64,000 bases of DNA from Sophora flavescens (Eukaryota > Streptophyta > Magnoliopsida > Fabales > Fabaceae): contig CM061062.1 in NCBI GenBank assembly GCA_030762895.1, forward strand, positions 238,824,019-238,888,018, read 5' to 3'. The notes beneath the pieces were generated by a model. It was not told where the DNA came from. It searched no databases and saw nothing but the letters and a program-made list of their open reading frames with translations. Positions 31,875-45,100 of the stretch are shown piece after piece (the stretch's first letter is position 1; each line of letters opens with the position of its first letter). Position numbers and translations under genes: made by a program.

Positions 31875-34676
31875 ATGGTTTCTTCTTCAACCTTTAACGT
31901 GGACAAGCTCAACTTGGCAATTGAGCATCATTTCAACCTTGGAGTGCTGCAAGACTACAACTTAGACATAAGCAAATATGTTAATGCAGCCGGGTGGGGA
32001 GGACTCTTCACAGAGAAGGTCTCTGTCTTTCCCAACCTGATTAGGGATTTATGGAGAAGACTATTGCTGATGCTATTTTCTGTGCTCGGGAGGGTTTGAT
32101 TTTTACTGAGTCATGGGAAGAGGATTTGGGTGGCTCTGAGACCATTGAAGTCCATCTCATGAAAGAAGATACAGTCAGAACTCACACCCGGAAAGCAGTT
32201 GAAATGAAGGACATTGTTCGCATCCTTCATCAGCTCATTAATAAGGTGGTTCTTCATAAGGTTGGATCCAAAGACAACCTCTCCTTCCTGCACAAATTCT
32301 ACCTCTGCCATCTTCTCACTGAAACTAAGAACAATCTTCCAAGAATTCTGTACGGAAGATTTAGAGATGCTGTGATAAACAAGAAAAGACTCTCAGCATT
32401 TCCTTATTGCCATCTTCTTTCCAAGATTTTCAAGGCTCAAGGAATTCATGAGATTCTTGCTGCAAGGACTCATGAGGAGCAAGCTAGGATCTTAACTGAA
32501 AAACCAATGTCGGCTGCAGACTTTGGTAAAATGAATATAGCTAACATGAACCTCAGTACCTATGCTACTGCTGCAATGGCCAAGACTGAGGAGTTGATGA
32601 AAACTAAAGAAGAAATGGTGGAACAAAACAATGTTGAAGTCCTAGGAGTAAAGACAGTAACTAGGAAAACGACCACTGCAACAAGGAAGCCTGCCCCCAA
32701 GAGACCAGCAGGTGGCATTGTTATCAGTGAACCTTCTGATGCTCATGCTGCAAAGAAGCAAAAAAAGAGTTATCTTCTCACACAATGAAGATGAGGAAGA
32801 TGATGAGGACAGCGTTCCTATCAGAACAATCCTGAAGAAGCAGAAGACTTCTGTTGCTGCTACTGAGGCCGTGGTGCTTGTTACAACAAAACCTAGAAGG
32901 CAACCAGCAAGAAAATCCAGAACAACTAAGACTTATAAGGTAACCATCTCTGCTAGTGATCCCGTTCAAATAGCAGTAGATGCCTTAGTGCCTAGTTTAG
33001 AAACTAGAATTGATGATGTGCCTGTCATCGCTGTCTCAACTCCAGATGATGTGTACATTCCCACACCCCTTTCTCCCCAACCAACACAAATAGTCACTCC
33101 ACAATTTCAACCTATTATCCCTGCCGATGATCCCTGATTCAATCAACCAGATGATGGCATTTCACCTGGTTCTCCTTTTCCAAAACCCTTGAGAACCTTA
33201 TTTCCTTTCACTCCCAATTCTGTTCTTTATAATGGCAAATCTGAGGATTGGGCCAAGGTAAAAAGGGAATGGAAACTTCTGTTTTACTCTCAACAACCTG
33301 AACCCGAACACATTCCCAACAGATGGTATCCTCTACCTGAGTATGAGGAAGAAGTTAGCCCATCTGTTGAACCCCTTTACCTACCTCATCCTGACTGTAA
33401 ATTAATAAAAAAATGCGCTTTCACAAATGCACAACAACTTAGGACCATTAGTCACTCACCTACCCCTAAACAATTTCCCCCCAGGAAAATTTACCCTAAC
33501 CTTGTCAAAACTCCTCCTTTCATGCCCCTCATTGATGGAGTTGAGAGACAAATCATACCTGTTTGGGAGACTGACCCCAATAAAAAAAATCTTCCTACCA
33601 TCCTTGAGCGAAGACCAAGATCCTCAAAGCATGTTCCCATGATCATGCCAAGGGACACAAAATGGGTGTCTTTTGAGCATCCCCGAGTCTATGGGAGGGC
33701 CTCTGATTTATTCATGGATTAGCTCATCTATGAAATGCTGAAGTGGGAATTCAGTCATTTCAGAGTTTATAGAGGCAAGCATTTTGTCCTTCCATCCTGG
33801 CTGAGACATAATGAAGCAACCAGAGTTGGAATCATGCCTTACAGGATCTATCCAAGACTGCCAATGGTAGATCTGAATAAGGACAAAGACAAGAAAAACA
33901 GAAGATTCAAATGAGTTATGCCTGAAGCTGAATCAGCAATACTTTATCTACATCAAGAAACTTTTGACTACTCAATGCTGGATTTCTTTCTGCATAATGA
34001 ATCCATTGAGTTGATCAATGAACATCGAGCTGCAGATTTTTGGAAATCTCATATTATTCACTGCTCAAGAGAGGCATTTTCCTCTGGACTAACTGAAGAA
34101 GAGAAGAAGGAAATTCCTAAGATCAGAGGGAAGTGTGGTCTTTCAAATTTTAGATATATGATCTATAAAGACCTTTGGGAACTTCCCATAAATAGTAAAA
34201 TTGTGGAATTCATCTACCCCATCAGATGGTCAAAAGAAGTCTCAATGATCCCTCCACCTACTTCAGAGCCTATCGCAGATGAACCTGTTGTTGAAGAACC
34301 TGATCAAAATGCCACTGCTGTTGGCTTAGAAGATACAGCTGAATCCATTCACAGTCAGAACTCATCAGAAAAACACTCTTCTCAACCATTAGCAGTAGTT
34401 GTGGTGCACCCTTCAGATCATTCAAGAACATTAAGCACATTTCTAGAGTCTGGTGAAAGCTCAAGGCAACAGGCTCTGCCACCTAATCTTGAAGAGGTTC
34501 TTGGAAAAATAGTTGATGACAGAGTTGGCAAGATGGTTGATGAGAAGGTTGAGAAGATGACTGAGAAAATAAAGGAGGATGTCCAATAGCAAGTTCAAAC
34601 TTCAATGGCTCCAACCTTAGAGGTTGTCAATAAAATGCTGGAATTCCTCATGGACTTCAAGAAAAGTCAGACTTAG
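31875..34676 (+). pseudogene. C2 third ORF behind pol (SIRE-type position), broken
   Basis: The ATG at 31875 opens MVSSSTFNVDKLNLAIEHHF. With one shift near 32047, one near 32770 and stops near 33135, 33720, 33912 and 34587, a single protein of roughly 930 residues can be followed. Its first third (FTEKVSVFPNL to KIFKAQGIHEIL) resembles the domain annotated in plants as putative plant transposon protein. The middle is basic (TRKPAPKRP) and Pro-rich, and the last part has repeated heptad-like VDDRVGKMVDEKVEKM suggesting a coiled coil. SIRE elements carry an envelope-like gene at this place. I see no signal peptide or membrane segment, so I do not call it an envelope. Confidence 0.65.
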
Positions 34677-35114
34677 AACCCTCCACCTCCACCACCTCCT
34701 CATTCTTAACCTTTACCTTTTATCTTTTTTCTCCTATACTGACAATGATGGTCCTCTCCTTTTACATTTTTGGATGATGACAAAAAGGGGGAGAAAGGAA
34801 AAAAAAAAGAGATTTGTTTATATATAAAAAAAAGTCAGTTTTGAAAAGCTTATATTTGTCTCCATAATCTTTTCTACTTGCTAACTGCTTTGATACTTAT
34901 GTTTTCTTATTTGCTTTGATATCTGCTGACTATGCTTATTTATTCCTTTATATATACTCTAAATATGATAAGCTGTTGCACCTATCTGTTAGCTTATATG
35001 CAGTTGTTTTTCATATGCTTTTTCTGCTTAATTATTTGAATGCTTTGTCTTAGGGGGAGCCCTGCAAGCTCTCTTAGACTTTGCTTTTCAAATTTAATTA
35101 ATTTTGTCATCATC

Positions 35115-35128
35115 AAAAATGGGGAGAT
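35115..35128 (+). other. C2 polypurine tract
   Basis: AAAAATGGGGAGAT lies immediately before the 3' LTR, the expected primer position for plus-strand synthesis. Confidence 0.8.
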
Positions 35129-36751
35129 TGTTGGAACCAAAGTGGTTTTGGATTAAATAATCTCTAAGTTTTGATGCTAACAAAATGTTTAAATTTGCTT
35201 GGCAAAGTGTTAGTTGAGATCTAACATGTGCTTTCAACTATGCAGGAATATTTACATATAAGTAAAAGAAACATGGGATAAGTTCTCATTAAAAAATACG
35301 TGTCAACCCTTATAGACTGGCTGCTCAAATATTTTGGTAAAGTTACTTATTTATTTAATTGAGTAGATTAGTTTACTTAAGTAGACAAGGCTCTAAGTGT
35401 TTTCTAGACGAATACCAAAATAACATGGTAGATACAGCAAGTCCAAAGACTTGATAATAAGTGCGTCCATCTTGCCACGTAAGCAGACGGAAGTAATTAG
35501 TAGAAGTAAATGAACTAAAAAATATAGTAATCTTGTAGACGAGCTCTAACTGCCACATCACTAGACGGAGATCCTTGAGAAATAACAAGTCCAAAGACTT
35601 GATAGACAAGAGGATATGTCACGTCATCAGACGAGCAAAATAAAATATTGAATAGACTCAGTCTCTCATATAACTAAGTAGATGGAGTTTTTTTTAGACG
35701 AGCTCCATCTTTAAATGAATTAAATACAATCCAAATCTCTTGAATTTATTTCAAATGATTGATATTTATTTCAATAGAATATTTGTTCTTCACTATTGTC
35801 CTATCTGCTTTAATATTTTACCTTGTTGTAAAAGAAACATAGTACCATCAAGAAATGCAAAAAGCAGAATCGTACAATAAGATACTGCAAAACGATCTGT
35901 ACGATGACAACTTTATGGATGAAAAAGCTAGATTTTTCACAAAGGAGGAACAACAAGTTCTCAAGCTGCAATACTCGGAGCAGTAAGCCTCCAATTTCAT
36001 GCTAACTCGATAACCAAGAGTACTGTTTAGCATGCCACAATCAAGCTATCAGTCACAACGGATATCATGCATTAAATGCTATTTCTAAACGGGATTATTC
36101 AAAATAACCATTGAAGAAAGACAAGTGAAGAAGAAGGTCACTATAAATAGAAGATCTGAGATACTGAAGAAGAATACTATGGACTGCACAACCTTGCGAG
36201 CTCAACTTTTGCCAATCAATAATCACGCATTCTTATATTCTTTAAAAAGCAAGAGTCTATATTTTTAGTTTGAATATTTGAAAATATTTATCTGATCTTA
36301 AACTGTCATATCCTCACACATAGTGAGTAAAGAAGAACAAACATTAAATCTCTTTGTTAGAGTTAGAGCCTGAAGAGGCTTGGTATGAAAGAAATACTTG
36401 TAGCCTGGAGAGGTGTTCAATACTTGGTTGTAATCTATTCGGGAAATAGTGGAGAAAATCCTTGAAGTAGAAGGGACTGGAAGTAGCTCTTGGTTGGAAG
36501 AGAGTGAACCAGGATAAAAACATCTTGTGTGATTCTTCTATCTCTTGACTCTTACAGCTTTATTTGTTTCTTACTAACCGAGGGGTTTTGATATTGCTTG
36601 TGTTAATGTATTTTAAGAAGGATCTTTTACTTTGTGCTTGCTTCTGTGTCTAATCTTCTTGTGTGCAAAAATTGTCTTTAAGGTTGTTTTCGAAAATTAT
36701 TAACAAACACAATTCAACCTCCCCTTCATGTGTTTTCCCGTGTCAACTTCA
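35129..36751 (+). repeat. C2 3' LTR (1623 bp)
   Basis: It runs from TGTTGGAACCAAAGTGG to GTGTCAACTTCA. It preserves the order that C1 interrupts in the 5' copy and retains about 60 bp (near 36285-36345) missing there. Numerous substitutions separate the two LTRs, so C2 is clearly older than the Athila-like insertion. Confidence 0.9.
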
Positions 36752-36756
36752 TAATC

Positions 36757-37215
36757 CATAAGCTGTATTCTCTTTTGAAAACCTTTAACCCTATTTTATG
36801 CCATGGCCGAACCTATACCTTCTTGGTTTGGTGTTCTTGGTTAACTTTTAACTTGTGGTTTTGTGTTCATGAACCTAAACTTTTGTTGCGGAGTAGACAA
36901 TGACATTCATAGTGCACTTCCTCAAGCATCACGTAACTTTACCTTCCCAAAAGGTAATAGGGGACAGCCTGAGGGATATTTAATAGCTATGTGCATGTGT
37001 GTATGTGGTTTACTTGATTTATTTGATTATTGTTATTATATTGAATCAAAGTTTGAATGATTTGTATACTTGAACTATTGTGATAACTGTTTGAAGTTGA
37101 TCCTTACTGGATTGAAAGTGTTGTGAATCATATATGTTATGAATTGTCATTAACTGTTATATTGTTGACTGAGATTATGATGATATTAATTGATGTCTGA
37201 AAAGCCTGACGTTAG
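36757..37215 (+). mobile_element. LTR-like unit F1, continuation
   Basis: After C2 the F1 sequence resumes: a GCCATGGCCGAACC segment, then CAGCCTGAGGGATATT, aligned with unit D near 18060-18240. It ends near 37208-37216 in AAAGCCTGACGTTAGC, where the strand orientation of the family reverses into E1. The F1 3' end, including its ORF, is lost. Confidence 0.65.
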
Positions 37216-37410
37216 CAGAACTTCCACAGTCTTTACATTGTGAGTACGTGTCGATGGTCCTCCTACTACTGTGCCCTCAGTGGCACATACTGGCCTGGTG
37301 TATGTCACGCTCCGGGCTCCCGGGTTTATAACCCAAGCGTCGTCGTCGTCAGCATGGTCAAAGTTCAGGGACAAAATCCCCGAATATGACAGGTCCCCCT
37401 GATGGTTCAT
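37186..37410 (-). pseudogene. Conserved LTR-borne ORF (copy in E1), 3' truncated
   Basis: From the ATG at 37410 the frame reads MNHQGDLSYSGI, AWVINP, TYTRPVCATEGT and GGPS, then stops being homologous at about 37216, where E1 is joined to inverted F1. The bases before the ATG are GTACAG, again a splice-acceptor look. A run of Asp codons (ADDDDAWV) precedes the motif. Only about 65 codons are genuine; the last residues come from the junction. Confidence 0.5.
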
Positions 37411-39668
37411 CTGTACACAAATATCGAAATATCACCACATAATCCAACATAAATAATGCAAGGATGAGATACCGACATATGAGTTTTATCGCGATAGCTA
37501 CATGCGCGACACACAGATAACAACATATATAACCAGCACATACATAATAAAATATATGAATTCTCAACAATAATATTAACAATGAGAATTCATACCCGAC
37601 AGCCATCACAATTTATAAAAATGCACGACACTTCAATGCCCACTAGCTGTTTTGATATTTATTCTTCAGAGATCCTAACTTGCCTTTGCCGAGCATAATA
37701 GGCCGCAATAACCCCCATAACACAATTGTTTCGCGTTGGGTCAGCCTTTCAAATTTGGTCTGATCCCCCATTGTTCAAGAGTATCAAGTCTCACCTAAAT
37801 AATATTGAATAGTTCCTTATTGAATACATCCGTGTATGGTATTCGATTTCCATGACTCAAGGTTTCAAAGCCCCGGCCTTCCGTGGGTCCCTAAAGACTC
37901 GTTTCGTTGGTCCGTAACTATCCAATTTATCAATCCACTCTTGGATTGTAGCTCCTTAACATAGTGGCACGTCTGCCAGTTTCATGCATGTAAAACAGTT
38001 GTTTTCACAATTTCACTGCTTTTTTTTTTCGTTCATTTTTTCTTGTCGAGACTCAAAGCTCATGACTACTTTTTCCCAGGCATTAAGCCTATTCACACTT
38101 AGCACATGACACGCTGTCCGAGCGCTCATTAGATGAATCTCTAGGCCGATGCACCGGTCACTAGGTTTGTACACACAATTGACACGAAGTCATGTTGCCA
38201 GCGTAGGATTTTAAATCCGTGACCACAATACTTTCTCACAGGAACTCTAGCCTGACGTCTCGACTGCTACATCCTTACATCTTTCATCAAATTTTTTTTC
38301 CACATTTTCGTTCTGTGAAAACTAACTCAAAAATCAAATTCAAGAGTTAAAAATGTTTTGTCGGAAAACATTTTCGCTCTTTTCAACACAACTTTTCAGA
38401 GATCATTTTTCTTTGAAATTTCTTTTCTGAAAATGTCAAATCATTGAAATCATTTCTAAAACATTTTTGTTCGAAATAATTAAACTATTTCTCATAATTT
38501 TGTCGTAAATCATTTTTCTAAATTATTTTTTATTTAGAATAAAATCATTTATAAATCAAAATGCATTTCTTTTTCAAAAAGCTTTTTCACCATCAACATT
38601 AAATTTTTTTAGAAACTTAATGTCTTATATTAACTATTTATTTTATTTTTTAATATATTTTTTTGGAAAATTATCGTAATTACAATTTTTCACGAGTCGT
38701 CCTCACTATCACTCATTGATTTAGCGAGATTTTAAAATCATCTTGAACTTGCTCAAACTTTTAACTCTTTAACCTAAATATATTTAAATATTATTATCTT
38801 AAAAATTTTCTTCCACTTCCATAAATCAAAATTTTAAATTCTCTTCTCAAGCTTTTTAAAGCGTTAATCTTACTCACTATTGAGCTCTGATCACTGTCAG
38901 GCTTTCAGCCTATTCAATCAATCGATAGTTCATCCACACATACAAATATACATATCACAATTAACACATGCTTTCACAGATAAACTATAATCACATAAAT
39001 AATTCTAAAATACCTTAAATTAACACCACATATTACTACAAATAATTTTACACTCAACAAACAAATAACATGTAACTATCAAAACTCCTCAGGTAAGCTC
39101 CCCCTACCTTTGAAATTTTGATTTTCTCCTTGAACTTAGTCCCTTGGATTTGTTTTCCTCTTACTACAAAATACCTCAATCAACCAACAAATCCTTCACA
39201 AACAAAGTTAAAACAAGTTAAAAGCTGAAATAAAACCACCTAACCCATATGGAAGGGTTTCGGCCAAGAATAGATAAATAGGCTAGGGAATTTTTGTAAC
39301 ACCCCCTGGGTGTCACATGGTTAACTCGTTGCGGAAAAACAAAATAAAATAATATAGCTAGTTGCCTTCGGAAAATATAATTTTCTATTATCCTTAACTT
39401 TACTCGAAAATGATTACGATTTTTTTTTCTTTCTCCATACAAACAAACGTCATATATACATATATACATCATCAATTGTTATATCAGGACCTTTATAATA
39501 ACAAGTCAATTCCCAAAGTCATAACATAAGAATATAAAGACATAACTATAACGTAGCGGTGGTCTGGCACCACAACTCAACAAGGATGGCTCTCAGTAGC
39601 CAAATCTACAGACTAACAAAAATACCATTACATTAAAGAAATATAAAAAGTCCTACAGCTGGTCAATA

Positions 39669-40010
39669 CTAATAATTACCATGGGGAAGACCACCATGGT
39701 TCTCCCTATCTGCCGGGATATCCGGTGAGGATACCTCTACTCCCGGAACTATGAAAGTATCAGGATATATAAGTTCCTGATCTACAAGAAAACCGAGAAG
39801 TAACCAGAGAGGTGGTAAAGGTATCTCCACAGTCAAAATCTAATACGTACGTGATGTATGTCCTGGATTAGTACTTTCAATGGTACAAACTGGTCCGGTA
39901 TAGGTGGCACACCGAACTCGTGGATTGATCACCCAAGCACCACCGTCTTTAGCATGGTCAAATCTCTGGGATTGAAAACCAGAATGGGATAGATCTCCTA
40001 TGTGGTTCAT
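39669..40010 (-). pseudogene. Conserved LTR-borne ORF (copy in E2), one internal stop
   Basis: The ATG at 40010 opens MNHIGDLSHSGF. AWVINP, TYTGPVCTIEST and SRTY follow, then a TAG at 39840-39842, and the same frame continues through VEIPLPPLW and PGVEVSSPDIPAD to a stop at 39669. The tail EVSS...ENHGGLPHGNY parallels EVSS...EGDFHGLSNGYHY in unit D, so homology extends past the stop. The total is 113 residues with one nonsense codon. TATAG immediately precedes the ATG. Confidence 0.5.
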
Positions 40011-40324
40011 CTATACTCGAATATAAAAGTACCACAATAGAAACCCAACAGGAAAAACGCAAGGGTGAGATACCGACATATGAGTTTCAACAAAATAACC
40101 ACATGCGCGACACACAAAATAGCATATACATAATATTCACAACATATGGAAATTATCCAAACAACATAATAATTTGTCAATGGGAATCATACCCGACAGT
40201 CATCGCGATTTATAAAAATGCATGACACTTCAATACTCAGGCTCTAACTTTGATATCTAATCTCCGGAGATCCCAAAACTTCTTTTTTCGTTTGAGCAGA
40301 TCAAGCTCTTTACATGGCCCATTG

Positions 40325-40512
40325 TTAACGAAAGAAACAATGTCCAACAAAATACATGACACATTGGCCGGCACACAGGACACAATGGTCATCACGATAA
40401 ATGTAACATTGTCCATAAAACACATTGGCCAGCACACAGGACACAATGGTTATCGCGATAAATGGAAACATTGTCCATAAAGATACATTGACCAGCACAC
40501 AGGACACAATGA
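40325..40512. repeat. ~61-63-bp tandem repeat, three copies, in E2
   Basis: GCACACAGGACACAATG recurs at 40371, 40432 and 40495, each linked to CGATAAATG and ACATTGTCCATAAA. E1 lacks this expansion at the same place. Confidence 0.8.
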
Positions 40513-42186
40513 TCTATAACTCATGACACAATGGTCAACACATGCACGTCTGCGAAATAATGCAAGTAAAAAATTGTATTCTCGTCTCATTTTATTTTTC
40601 GCTTAATTCTTCCCTTGTTGAGGCTCAAAGGCTCACGACCATGCTTAATTTAATATTAAGTCTTTTCAACTTCAACACAGGACACACAGTCCGAGTGCTC
40701 AATCACGATGCCCTAAACCGATGCACCAGTCTTAGGCTCGAGGATATGGGATACAACATTCACCATATCAATTATAGGACACATAGTCCACAACAACTTT
40801 TACAGGACACACAGTCCACTAACACGGATCCATGATCCATGTGTTAACAGAACACTAGAATCCCGATGTCTCGGTTACTAGGTTCACTTTTCTTCTTTAA
40901 CAACATTTTCGTTCTGTGAAAACAACAAATACAAAACCAAACCTCCGAAAACTTATCCAAGTTTAATGTAATTATTTTCGCTGAGTAAAAAATTCTTTAC
41001 AGAAAATATTTTCCGTTAAAAATCGTTTATAAAACGTTAAATCACTGAGAAATTCAATTTTTCTCCAATTCCTTCATTCTTGAAAATCTCTTTTCTGAAA
41101 ACATCAATTTTTGAAAAATCATTACCAACTCAATTCATTTTAAAGAAATAAAACCGTTTTCTCAAAATTTCGCCGTAAAAATCTTTTATAACCCAAAATG
41201 ACTTTCTGTTGTAAATAATTTTTCCAACGTCAATATTACATTATTTTTGAAACTTAACTACTTGAAATAACGTTTTATTTTATTTTTGAATTTATTTGGG
41301 AAAAACTAACGACAGTGAAAATTTTTCATGGTTTCGCCCTTATTGTCACTCATTGACTCATCTTTCACCGAAATATCATTAAAATATTAATTTTCACTTT
41401 TTCTTCAAATTTCCAAAATAAAATCATTTTGATTTAATCTTTCAAACTTATCAAGCTTTTATCCTTAATTCACATTGAGCACTGACCACTATCAGGCTTC
41501 TTACTCCTTCACTCAACAACAGATAATCCAATACAACTCAGTTATAACACACTTCACAGTTATAGCATGCATCACAGTTATAACTTTAAAATATAGTTAT
41601 AAAGAAACAACCTTATGAACCACATCAAACCACACTAACAATTACACAATAAATAATTAAAAACCACATAAACCACAACGGATAATTTATAGACAACACT
41701 AAGATAGCATATGGCTATCTGAAACCCCTCAGGTAAACTCCCCTTACCTATTGTACTTTTCTAGTTTCCTCAGTAAATTTCTTTTCGGAAATTCCGATTC
41801 CTCCACGAAACTCACAACAAAAATCAACACTTATCATTCACAACAAATGAAACAACAAAATCCATCTAATTCCTATGGCTAAGTTTCGGCCATGATGAGT
41901 AAAATTGGCTAGGGATATCAAAATTTCACAATCTTTTGGATAAATGATCCTTAGACATTAGAGAGAGAAGATCAATGATCATAACTCAAAAATTGAAACA
42001 AAATCCTCTAACTCATCAAGAGCTAGGAGTGCAAAGGCATCACCATAGAGAGGGACATCCCAACTAGGTTGGCACCTCCAACTCTACCAATCACTTGCAG
42101 CACCCCAGAAATTTATTCCCAAGAGAAAAAATAAAGAATACAAAATCATGGGGGGACGTGGACCAATACCCATGAAAATCAAGGAA

Positions 42187-45100
42187 TCAAGTAAATCTAT
42201 AGCTGGGAAGACCTAATCTATCATGTCTAAAGTCCTCCTGAATAAAACTAGGGACACAGCTCCACCAAGAGTTACATAGAGAAGTAATTCCATAGTTGGC
42301 CAATTTATCAGCACAACCGTTGCCCTCTCTATAGATATGAATGACCATGAATAACATATTCTTGGAGATTTGAAGACAGTTCCTCCATCTATTCCTCAAT
42401 GTCCAAGGAACAATATGTATAGATTTAAATGCTAAGACTACTAACATTGAATCACATTCCAACCAAAGCCTATGCCAGCCATTCCTAAAAGCAATCTCAA
42501 TAGCTTGCATAGCAGCTTCTAATTCCGCATGAAGAAGAGAATAGATACTCAAATAAGTAGCAAAACAACCAATGAGATGTCCTCTATAATCTCTAAAAAT
42601 CCCCCCACCAGCCGCTTCTCCAGGAGAACCTTTTGAAGCACCATCTGTGTTGCATTTAGTCCAAGAAACCAAAGGAGGGTTCCAAAATACCTCAAATATT
42701 TTTGGAGATTTGCCTGAATGGCCAATCACTTTAAAAGACTTGAGAATAGATAGCTCCTCCATGGCAGAGCAGGAGGTTCCTTTTGATAGGTTGCCTGTTA
42801 AAGAAACAGACCCTATGATCATGTTAACGGCTTGCTGAAAAGATAAAGAGGCATTCTCAAATATGGCTCTGTTTCTATAGGTCCAGATTGCCCAGAGGAC
42901 ATTAATCACAGCTGCAGCAACTGTATCTTTCATCTGGGCACTCCAATTTCTATTGCAGACTTCAAGAATGGCAAAGGGGGAGGAAGTATCAATCGTGCAA
43001 CCAAGCAAGGCACTAAGCCAACTCCAAAGCTGAACTGCGTAGGCACAAGACAAAAACAAATGATGAGCTGTTTCCTCAGTTCTAACACACAGACTACAAA
43101 TGGAGACAGTAATGCATCCTCTTGCTTTGAGGTTTTCATCTGTGGGAAGTCTACTATGCAAGAATCTCCAAGCAAGAAAGGACCTGGAAGGTGGAATGGC
43201 ACTGTTCCAGACTGTCTTTGCCCATGGTAGACCCTGCTGTTGAGGATTCTGAAACAGAAAAGCTTCCTTGAATGATAGGCTACCCGAGCTTGAATGAGTC
43301 CAAACTAAGTGGTCCTCACTATCAAACAAAGGAATAGAGACCTTTTCAATATCTAAAATCACTGTTGGATATCTTCTCCTCAACTCCTCAGGGATGGACC
43401 AAGCATTATTCTGGATAAATGCATCAATGTTGGCCTGAAGGGCCAGGTGCAGATTTTCTGGTATATGTATCAAATCCACAATCTTCTGATGAAGCCACTT
43501 ATCATGCCGAAAACAAATCCGGTTACCTTTTCCAATCTGCCAAGTGCAGTTCAACAAAACCTGTTGGATTTAGTTCTGATTGCTGGCCAAAGAGATGACT
43601 TAGCATAGTGTGCAGTAGGAATGTTGTCCCTATAGAACTTGTTTTTGATAACATCTGCCCATTGGCTAGAAGAGGTGAGCATATCCCAAGTGAGCTTCAA
43701 CATAGCTGCCTCATTAATAGCTCTTAGGGATCGAATTCCCAATCCCTCTTCACTGAAAGGTTTGCAAAGTACTCTCCAAGCCACAGTTACCACCTTCTTC
43801 ACGTGGATGTCCCCAGACCAAATGAAATTCTTTATCCAAGTGTCAAGAGTTTTTAGTAATGAGATAGGCCAAGCATATACATGAAAGCTGTATACTAGCA
43901 TGCCTTGAATCACATATTTCACTAGCTGAACTCTCCCCATGATGGAAAGGAGATGTCCTTTCCAAGAAGCCAGTTTAAGCTTGATTCTGTCCACAATTGG
44001 CTGAAAGTGAGCTCTCCTTGGCTTGCCTTTAAAGAGAGGAAAACCAAGATAGGTTAAAGGAAGATCACCAGCTGAGAAACCTAAGGTGCTAGAGATTGCA
44101 ACAATTCTACTAGCTGACAGGTTAGAGGCAAAGAATTTACACTTCAGAAGGCTAAGATATTGCTCTGAAACAGCAGCATAATCATTGAACAGCTTCATCA
44201 AAACCTGTAGATTTCTCTTACTGCCATTACAGAAAACTAGCACATCGTCTGCATAGAGGACATGGCTTGGAAGAATTAGTCCTTTTGGACCTTTCATTGG
44301 CTTCAAAAGACCTGAGGACACAAGAGCAGTAATACCTCTACTAAGCACCTCTTCAGCTATGCAAAAGAGTCAGGGAGAAAATGGATCACCTTGCCTTACT
44401 CCTCTTTTGCAAGAGATGTAACTAACTTGTTTCCCATTAACAGAAAATGAAAGCTTTGATGATTTCAGAATGACCTTCACCCAAGAGCAGAACTTGCCAT
44501 CAACACCAAAAGCCTTCAGCACATTCAACAAGAAAGACCAATCAATAGTATCAAAGGCTTTTTTGATGTCAAATTTCAGCATTAAATTGCCACCAAAAGT
44601 CTTATAGTCCAGAAGATTAACTGCCTCTGATGCCACACATATACAGTCACCAATTTGCCTCTCCTTGATAAACCCTCGCTGCTGCTCAGAGATGATTTTA
44701 GGGGCAATAGAAGCAAGCCTTTCAGCTAGAATTTTTGTTATGATCTTAAATTGAAAGTTGGCCAATGCAATTGGTCTGTAGTTTTCAATTTTATCAGCAT
44801 TAGCTACCTTAGGGATCAAGACAACCAGATTGGAATTTAGATTAGGAAGCAGCCACCCTTGGTTGAAAAATTGCAGAATAGAGCAACAAACATCACTTCC
44901 CACAATGCTCCAAAATCTCTGAAAGAAGCACCCCCCAAAACCATCAGGACCAGGAGCTCCACTACCATTCATGCTAAAAACAGCAGCTTTGATCTCTTCA
45001 TTTGAAGGCAGACCAGTGAGCAATCTGTTATCTTCATCAGTAACTATCCTTGGAATAATTGAGTCAATAAGTCCATTCTCCAAACAATTGTTGTAAGAGG

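Larger units (their letters stand above)
7805..36751 (+). mobile_element. Copia element C2 (SIRE-like, with a third ORF), interrupted by C1 and D
   Basis: The element runs from TGTTGGAACC to TGTCAACTTCA, flanked by a perfect TAATC duplication (7800-7804 and 36752-36756). Parts in order are 5' LTR, Met-tRNA primer site, gag, protease, integrase, RT and RNase H, a long third ORF, a purine tract and the 3' LTR. Without the two insertions it would be about 11.8 kb. It inserted into unit F1. The proteins are riddled with stops, many explained by C-to-T changes, so it is inactive. The gene order and the extra ORF behind pol are typical of the SIRE/Maximus copia lineage. Confidence 0.9.

Noticed and set aside
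31875..34676. Calling the C2 third ORF an envelope protein
   Set aside because: The position fits SIRE elements, but no signal peptide, membrane segment or fusion-type feature is visible, so the label would go beyond the sequence.
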